A stretch of 10,262 bases of DNA from an uncultured Propionibacteriaceae bacterium (lineage in GTDB: Bacteria > Actinomycetota > Actinomycetes > Propionibacteriales > Propionibacteriaceae): assembly GCA_947038745.1 (NCBI GenBank), contig CAMQXE010000024.1, positions 1-10,262 on the forward strand, read 5' to 3'. Positions within the stretch are counted from its first letter, which is position 1, and each line of letters starts with the position of its first letter. The position numbers were made by a program, and so were the translations under genes. The notes under the pieces are model-generated. The model saw nothing but the letters and a program-made list of their open reading frames with translations, was not told where the DNA came from and did not search any database. Below, piece by piece: positions 6,025 through 10,262 of this stretch.

Positions 6025-7380
6025 ATGACAGCCGAATCCCCATCTGGCGTACACGCCGTTACGCCAGATTGCCCCACTGCTGGCCCCTCTGGGCCTTGGT
6101 ACCGACGATTCATCTGGTGGTTGAACCGATCAGAGCCGGGTATTCATTTAGGTGCTGCATTGCTGGCAATTGCTATCTTGCTTGCACTTGCCGCAGCGGT
6201 AAAACAACCTGCTCTTGCACTCATCGCATTGCTCTGCCTTGCCGCTGTACTCGGCATTCGGATTTTTTGGGATCATGCTTTTTCCCAGCTTAGTTACGAA
6301 CGTCGAGTCAGCGCCAGGCGAGCCCATATCGGTGATGAAGTTGAGATAGAACTCATCGCCATAAACAAGAAGCCCATTCCGATTAGTCGCCTTGATGTAT
6401 CAGAGCTAGCCAGCGGCCGTACGGTTATCCAAGATCACCCGTTGCGAGCCCGGATTGCTACCCACGAGCAGACCTTTGACACCATCTTCTCGCTGGGAGC
6501 CTACGAGCGTGCTGTTCAGCGCTATACCCTCGATTGCCAGAATCGTGGTTGGCAACGTCTTGGGCCTGCCCGCGTTATCGCCGCTGACCCGCTGGGCTTA
6601 GTTACCAGAGATGGCGCTATCAACGGTTCCTCGGGAGTCTTGGTTATGCCCCGCATAGTGCCGATGCTGACTCCGGTGATTCCAGCCAGATTACCTATGG
6701 GCGACGCGAAGCCGACAGCACCACTTGCTGAAGATCCATCACGGGTTAATGGCATCCGGCCCTATATCGCAGGTGATTCGTTGCGTCAGATTAACTGGCG
6801 CGCTACCGCACGCACTGGGGAGCTACAGACCCGGGTCCATGAACAATCTGCTGATCCGGTCACCATGATTTTCCTCGATACCGCTAACACCGCAGATTGG
6901 GATGTCCCTGTAGACGAGGTGCTGGAACTGCGTGTCGTTGTCGCCGCATCGCTGGCTCGGGCGCTGCTACGCGATCGCCAACAAGTTGGGCTTATTGCCA
7001 ATGCCCCGCTGCTCAACCGGCGCAAGCGCACAGTCGTCCCTGCAACCCGCAAGCCTGGACAGCAACTGCGCATCCTTGACGCCTTAGCTGAAATCACGGA
7101 GATGTCAGGTGAGCCAATTGAACGGCTGCTCACCGAGCAGAACCCCAAGCTGCCATATGGTTCAACGATCTGTCTTATCACTTCAGACTTCTCGGCTGGC
7201 GCACAGCGGGTATTGCAGCGCATTGCCCGTACAGGTAGTCAACGCAACTGTGTCGTAATCTGCGTTGGCGAGATTCCAAAACTATCGCTGACCTCACGTC
7301 GATTATTTGACGTCTATCACCTTGGACAGGAGGTGGGGTGGCGTGATATCCCTGCGATCACTTTGGCGCGACTGGCCTAA
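6025..7380 (+). CDS. DUF58 domain membrane protein
   Basis: This 451-aa protein is the usual genetic partner of MoxR ATPases. A Pro-rich N-terminal tail is followed by two membrane helices (about 42-59 and 61-80), then a large soluble domain. The DUF58 hallmark lies at 241-268, with GIRPYIAGDSLRQINW and RATARTGEL. After it comes a VWA-like fold: MIFLDTA (281-287), a central Leu/Arg-rich helix, and the strand CLITSDFSAG. Residues 95-120 (VSARRAHIGDEVEIEL) form the Ig-like strand region common in this family. It starts 4 bp after the MoxR stop with no strong ribosome binding site, suggesting coupling. The exact function of DUF58 is not established; related operons are tied to cell envelope, stress or protein-complex assembly. 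Its last 38 bases overlap the next gene. Confidence 0.92.
   Translation: MTAESPSGVHAVTPDCPTAGPSGPWYRRFIWWLNRSEPGIHLGAALLAIAILLALAAAVKQPALALIALLCLAAVLGIRIFWDHAFSQLSYERRVSARRAHIGDEVEIELIAINKKPIPISRLDVSELASGRTVIQDHPLRARIATHEQTFDTIFSLGAYERAVQRYTLDCQNRGWQRLGPARVIAADPLGLVTRDGAINGSSGVLVMPRIVPMLTPVIPARLPMGDAKPTAPLAEDPSRVNGIRPYIAGDSLRQINWRATARTGELQTRVHEQSADPVTMIFLDTANTADWDVPVDEVLELRVVVAASLARALLRDRQQVGLIANAPLLNRRKRTVVPATRKPGQQLRILDALAEITEMSGEPIERLLTEQNPKLPYGSTICLITSDFSAGAQRVLQRIARTGSQRNCVVICVGEIPKLSLTSRRLFDVYHLGQEVGWRDIPAITLARLA
7328..7334 (+). promoter_or_regulatory. Strong ribosome binding site deciding a GTG start
   Basis: AGGAGGT lies inside the end of the DUF58 gene, 8 bases before GTG 7343. It is the best Shine-Dalgarno match in the operon and argues for the GTG start over the ATG at 7307, which has nothing comparable. 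Confidence 0.75.
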
Positions 7381-8770
7381 TGCCGCTCCTCGTCTTGCCA
7401 TCGTTGTGCTCGATCTTGTACTCGTTGCGCTTACTGCCTTTGCCTGGACTTGTGCCTTGGCTCAACTCATCCAGATACCCTTGGGTAGCCGTACGATCTG
7501 GATGCTAGGCCACAGCCTCCCCTCCTATGTTGGGCCGTGGCTCATGATCTTTGGCGGCTATCTACTCGGCAGAAAACTTAATCGGGGCCTTTTCCTCACG
7601 TTCCGCGCCAAAGTTGCAGCAGCATTAGCAGCGATTGCTGCAAGCCTGGCCTGGACTTGCATTTCTTTCCGAGCCTGGCGTTACCCAGTCCGTAGCTGGG
7701 GTATCAGCCAGTCGTGGGTTTTCCTTCCTATCCTCACGGGTTCCATCATCATCGCGGTAGGTATGTCGTGGGGTTTTAGCACCTCATCAGTAACCGAATC
7801 TGACGGTTATAAGACCCAGCTGCGCGCGGTGCTGCTGACCTATGTCGCTTCCTTGGCTGCCGCTCCATTGCTGAATTGGCTTTTCCGCGCCAACTGCGCT
7901 GCTGATATCACTCGCGCGCAGCGCTGGTCACTTTTCGGCATCATCTTTTCTTGGATCGCGGTCCTGGGCATCGTGAATTACCGTGATCTGCGTCAGGATT
8001 CCACGCGTCTAAAGATCGATCTCCCTGCATGGCGCCGAGCTATAAAAACACTGATGACGATTGCTATCTTGGCTGCTGTTATCTGGTGCATGATTGCTAT
8101 CTTGCTCGGTAAGAATGTCACTGCTTTCTTTTTCCTGCTGGCCAAAATCGGCTTCGGCATCATCTTCGTTATCGGAGCTGCTATTGCCGCTTTGCAATGG
8201 TGCTACTTTGCACTGTTCGGCCTGTTCTCTGGCAAGCGAGTTCTGCCTTATAACCCGCCAGAACTTGTCCCCATAACAACTGGCCACAGCAACCGCACAT
8301 CCCAGCACTTCTATCTCTACATGTGGGTCGGCCTAGGTGCTTTTATCGTGCTGATCTTCATCATCGTATTGTCGCTATTTGGCAGCAACTTCCGACGCCG
8401 CAAAGCAGCGCTCGGGAGGAAAGAGCGCGTCTATGAAAAGGGCTTACTCGGGCAGCAGCTTCGATCTCTATTCACTCGCAAGAAGAATCCTGAGAGCATT
8501 ACCCGCAAGATTTCGCTAGACCAGCAACCTCGTAATCCACGAGAGGCCATGCTTTACGTTGGAGTGCTTGCTCAGCGCGAAGGTATCCCCTGGTATAGCG
8601 ATGAATCAGCCCAAGATTTTATTTCTCGACTTAACGGTCACTGGCCCCAAGAACTCCCCTGGCTAGCCACACTCTTGAAGGCCTATGAACCGGAACGCTA
8701 CGGCCATGAGCCAGGTAACGGAGATATTTCCCAGGCCTGGCACCAGATTGCGCAGGCCCATCATGGGTAA
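7343..8770 (+). CDS. 9-TM membrane protein with C-terminal DUF4129-like domain (first copy)
   Basis: About nine membrane segments occupy roughly the first 370 of 475 residues; the last one (YLYMWVGLGAFIVLIFIIVLSLF) is followed by a basic stretch and a soluble, probably cytoplasmic C-terminal domain. That domain has a DUF4129-like pattern: REAMLYVGVLAQREG, ESAQDFISRL, LLKAYEPERYG, W. TgpA-type proteins of MoxR/DUF58 operons end in the same domain, but here I see no transglutaminase core between the helices. A start at ATG 7307 is possible in frame, but GTG 7343 is better: AGGAGGT (7328-7334) lies 8 bases upstream, and the overlap with DUF58 falls to 38 bases. Probable role is membrane partner of the MoxR-DUF58 pair; the biochemical activity is unknown. 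It ends 8 bases inside its paralogue. Confidence 0.85.
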   Translation: MISLRSLWRDWPNAAPRLAIVVLDLVLVALTAFAWTCALAQLIQIPLGSRTIWMLGHSLPSYVGPWLMIFGGYLLGRKLNRGLFLTFRAKVAAALAAIAASLAWTCISFRAWRYPVRSWGISQSWVFLPILTGSIIIAVGMSWGFSTSSVTESDGYKTQLRAVLLTYVASLAAAPLLNWLFRANCAADITRAQRWSLFGIIFSWIAVLGIVNYRDLRQDSTRLKIDLPAWRRAIKTLMTIAILAAVIWCMIAILLGKNVTAFFFLLAKIGFGIIFVIGAAIAALQWCYFALFGLFSGKRVLPYNPPELVPITTGHSNRTSQHFYLYMWVGLGAFIVLIFIIVLSLFGSNFRRRKAALGRKERVYEKGLLGQQLRSLFTRKKNPESITRKISLDQQPRNPREAMLYVGVLAQREGIPWYSDESAQDFISRLNGHWPQELPWLATLLKAYEPERYGHEPGNGDISQAWHQIAQAHHG

Positions 8771-10166
8771 ACATTGGATACCTAAAAACTTCTCGATCTT
8801 CATTCTCCTTGCAATTGAGATAGTGGCAGCAAGCTGGTGGATATTCGGAGTCTTTCTAGATCACAGTACGCTCGTTGGTGGCATTGCTGCCCCCAGCGTT
8901 CTCGGCCCTATCCTCATTCTGGTGCTGACGTGGATGCTGCTCAATCTGCCACTTATCCAACGCCAGAGCGCAACAACGATGAGGGCCGTCGGGCTAGTAT
9001 CTAGCCTCACGCTGAGCTTTCTTTGGCTCAGCCTGGAACCGCAATATCGTCTCACCCAACTCCTGCTCTACGGCGGAGATGCTGCTACCACTACCCATTC
9101 GTTCTGGACTATCCCCTTCCTGCTTGGGGTCAGCTATGGCCTAATCGGAACCTGGCTAGCTACTGATGGAACGCAGCTACTTTCACGAGAGCTACGTCGC
9201 AACGTCTTGATCTTCCTTATCCTCGCCTGGGCAGGGAGTTTCTTCTCCTTCTGGTCTTCGCCTGAAGCGAAGTCAGCTAGCACTATCGGTGCTCTCGTTA
9301 CTGTCTTTATCACTATTGCTTTGCTCATTTTGGCCCAGCTCACCGAGACCAGGGAGGCAGCCAAACTACGCAATATCGATGTCCCGTTGTGGTCCCATGC
9401 CCGCGGCCCAGCCTTGACGTGGCTTGTTCTGGCTGTGCTGCTTGCCGCACTATGCTTTAGCACTTTTGGACGTCAAAGCATTGGTTTTTATCTGCTCTCC
9501 TGCGTCAGACTTTTTCAACTTCTTCTCTTTGCCATTTTTCTATTTAGCTTGCTCATCTCTGGCAGAATCTCCTGGGACACCCTCGTTGAACGAATAACAA
9601 AAAGCCAAGAAAAGGGAGCAGAGGCTGCACAGCGGCAAGCAGAGACCACTAAAGGGCCCCTTCAAGATGCCGTTATATCAGGGCCGCTCCATCCCACCGT
9701 TTTGCTGATAACAAGCATCGTCTTGTTCTTGCTCGTTGTCCTCGCGATCTTTATTGCCCTACGTAAAATGTCGCAGCGAAAAGTGACCACCGACGAGAGC
9801 ACAAACCCTGGCAAGAACGTCTTTTCGCTCTCCCTTGTACGTCAGCAGCTTGCATCCTTCTTCAACCGCCCTTCCGCACTCCGGCAGTTCACCCGACATG
9901 TAACGTTGAACGACAATCCGGAGTCTGTGCGCGAGAGCATGTTGTTCCTCCACGCGCTTGCGCATCGACATAACCTCACGCGACACTTACGAGAATCAGC
10001 ACGTGATTTTACTGATCGACTTGCTTTGAACTGGAGCGCTGAAGCCGAACAACTAAGCACGCTCTGCACACTCTATGAGAGCGCCCGCTACAGCAAGACG
10101 GCTCAGCATCTAGAGGAAGCGATCACGGCATGGCGCGCGATCTATCATTCCCATAACCCCCATTAA
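8763..10166 (+). CDS. 9-TM membrane protein with C-terminal DUF4129-like domain (second copy)
   Basis: At 467 aa this protein has the same plan as its neighbour: about eight helices, a polar linker (ITKSQEKGAEAAQRQAETTK...), a ninth helix (TVLLITSIVLFLLVVLAIFIAL), a basic stretch, and a soluble C-terminal domain. Shared text with the first copy includes QQL-S-F-R, TR...L, RE-ML, LA-R, ESA-DF--RL, and TL---YE--RY, all in the same order, so the two are probably an old tandem duplication. Overall identity is low. No transglutaminase, peptidase or kinase motif is seen. I chose ATG 8763 because it overlaps the previous stop as ATGGGTAA; the longer frame from 8685 would overlap by 86 bases. The operon may continue beyond 10166. 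Confidence 0.84.
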   Translation: MGKHWIPKNFSIFILLAIEIVAASWWIFGVFLDHSTLVGGIAAPSVLGPILILVLTWMLLNLPLIQRQSATTMRAVGLVSSLTLSFLWLSLEPQYRLTQLLLYGGDAATTTHSFWTIPFLLGVSYGLIGTWLATDGTQLLSRELRRNVLIFLILAWAGSFFSFWSSPEAKSASTIGALVTVFITIALLILAQLTETREAAKLRNIDVPLWSHARGPALTWLVLAVLLAALCFSTFGRQSIGFYLLSCVRLFQLLLFAIFLFSLLISGRISWDTLVERITKSQEKGAEAAQRQAETTKGPLQDAVISGPLHPTVLLITSIVLFLLVVLAIFIALRKMSQRKVTTDESTNPGKNVFSLSLVRQQLASFFNRPSALRQFTRHVTLNDNPESVRESMLFLHALAHRHNLTRHLRESARDFTDRLALNWSAEAEQLSTLCTLYESARYSKTAQHLEEAITAWRAIYHSHNPH

Positions 10167-10218
10167 CGAAGCTACACAAAATATGCCTCTCTCCTACGAT
10201 AACGAAGCAGGTGAATAG

Positions 10219-10262
10219 ATGTATGCAGCATGGTTTTACTACCTCACTATCACGTTCATTTC
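10219..10262 (+). CDS. Possible start of a further membrane protein gene (partial)
   Basis: ATG 10219 opens a hydrophobic frame (MYAAWFYYLTITFI...) that leaves the window after 14 codons. GCAGGTG lies about 5-10 bases upstream. It is on the same strand and 52 bases after the operon's last visible stop, with no terminator hairpin between. Too little is visible to name a family. Confidence 0.4.
   Translation, partial: MYAAWFYYLTITFI

Overview
The window looks like a chromosomal segment of an actinobacterium, probably a moderate-GC member of the Actinomycetaceae or a relative. The grounds are the style of L10 and L7/L12, the actinobacterial-looking L10 leader, and a MoxR-DUF58-DUF4129 membrane operon. 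This is a family-level impression from sequence style; no database was searched.

Left part, all on the minus strand. Positions 1-383 hold the 5' part of a lipoprotein gene that runs off the window. Positions 449-2974 hold a compact four-gene unit in the order exported small protein (142 aa), ABC ATPase (239 aa), membrane protein (254 aa), membrane protein (200 aa). Gaps are 4 bp, a 1-base TGATG overlap, and 6 bp. The unit is clearly more AT-rich than its flanks and uses ATA and AGA codons often. It has its own promoter (TTGACA / TCTAGT) with a perfect palindrome in the spacer. It resembles bacteriocin or secreted-peptide loci that carry an immunity-type ABC transporter, but the peptide belongs to no family I recognise. 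It is the best candidate here for an undescribed system. Between it and rplL lies about 0.6 kb without a convincing gene, with a few short frames that may be remnants or tiny peptides.

Middle part, minus strand. rplJ-rplL (4760-3688) encode the L10/L12 ribosomal stalk. They have a strong promoter, a recognisable L10 leader structure followed by an intrinsic terminator (attenuator) upstream of rplJ, and a perfect 13-bp terminator hairpin after rplL. L10 carries an extra acidic, Ala/Thr/Asp-rich tail.

Right part, plus strand, divergent from rplJ. A tightly packed operon encodes a MoxR AAA+ ATPase (5061-6020), a DUF58 protein (6025-7380), and two successive 9-TM membrane proteins with similar C-terminal DUF4129-like domains (7343-8770 and 8763-10166). 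Gaps or overlaps are 4 bp, 38 bp and 8 bp. The two membrane proteins look like an old tandem duplication. They sit where related operons usually carry a TgpA-type transglutaminase, but no transglutaminase core is visible. A possible further gene starts at 10219 and leaves the window.
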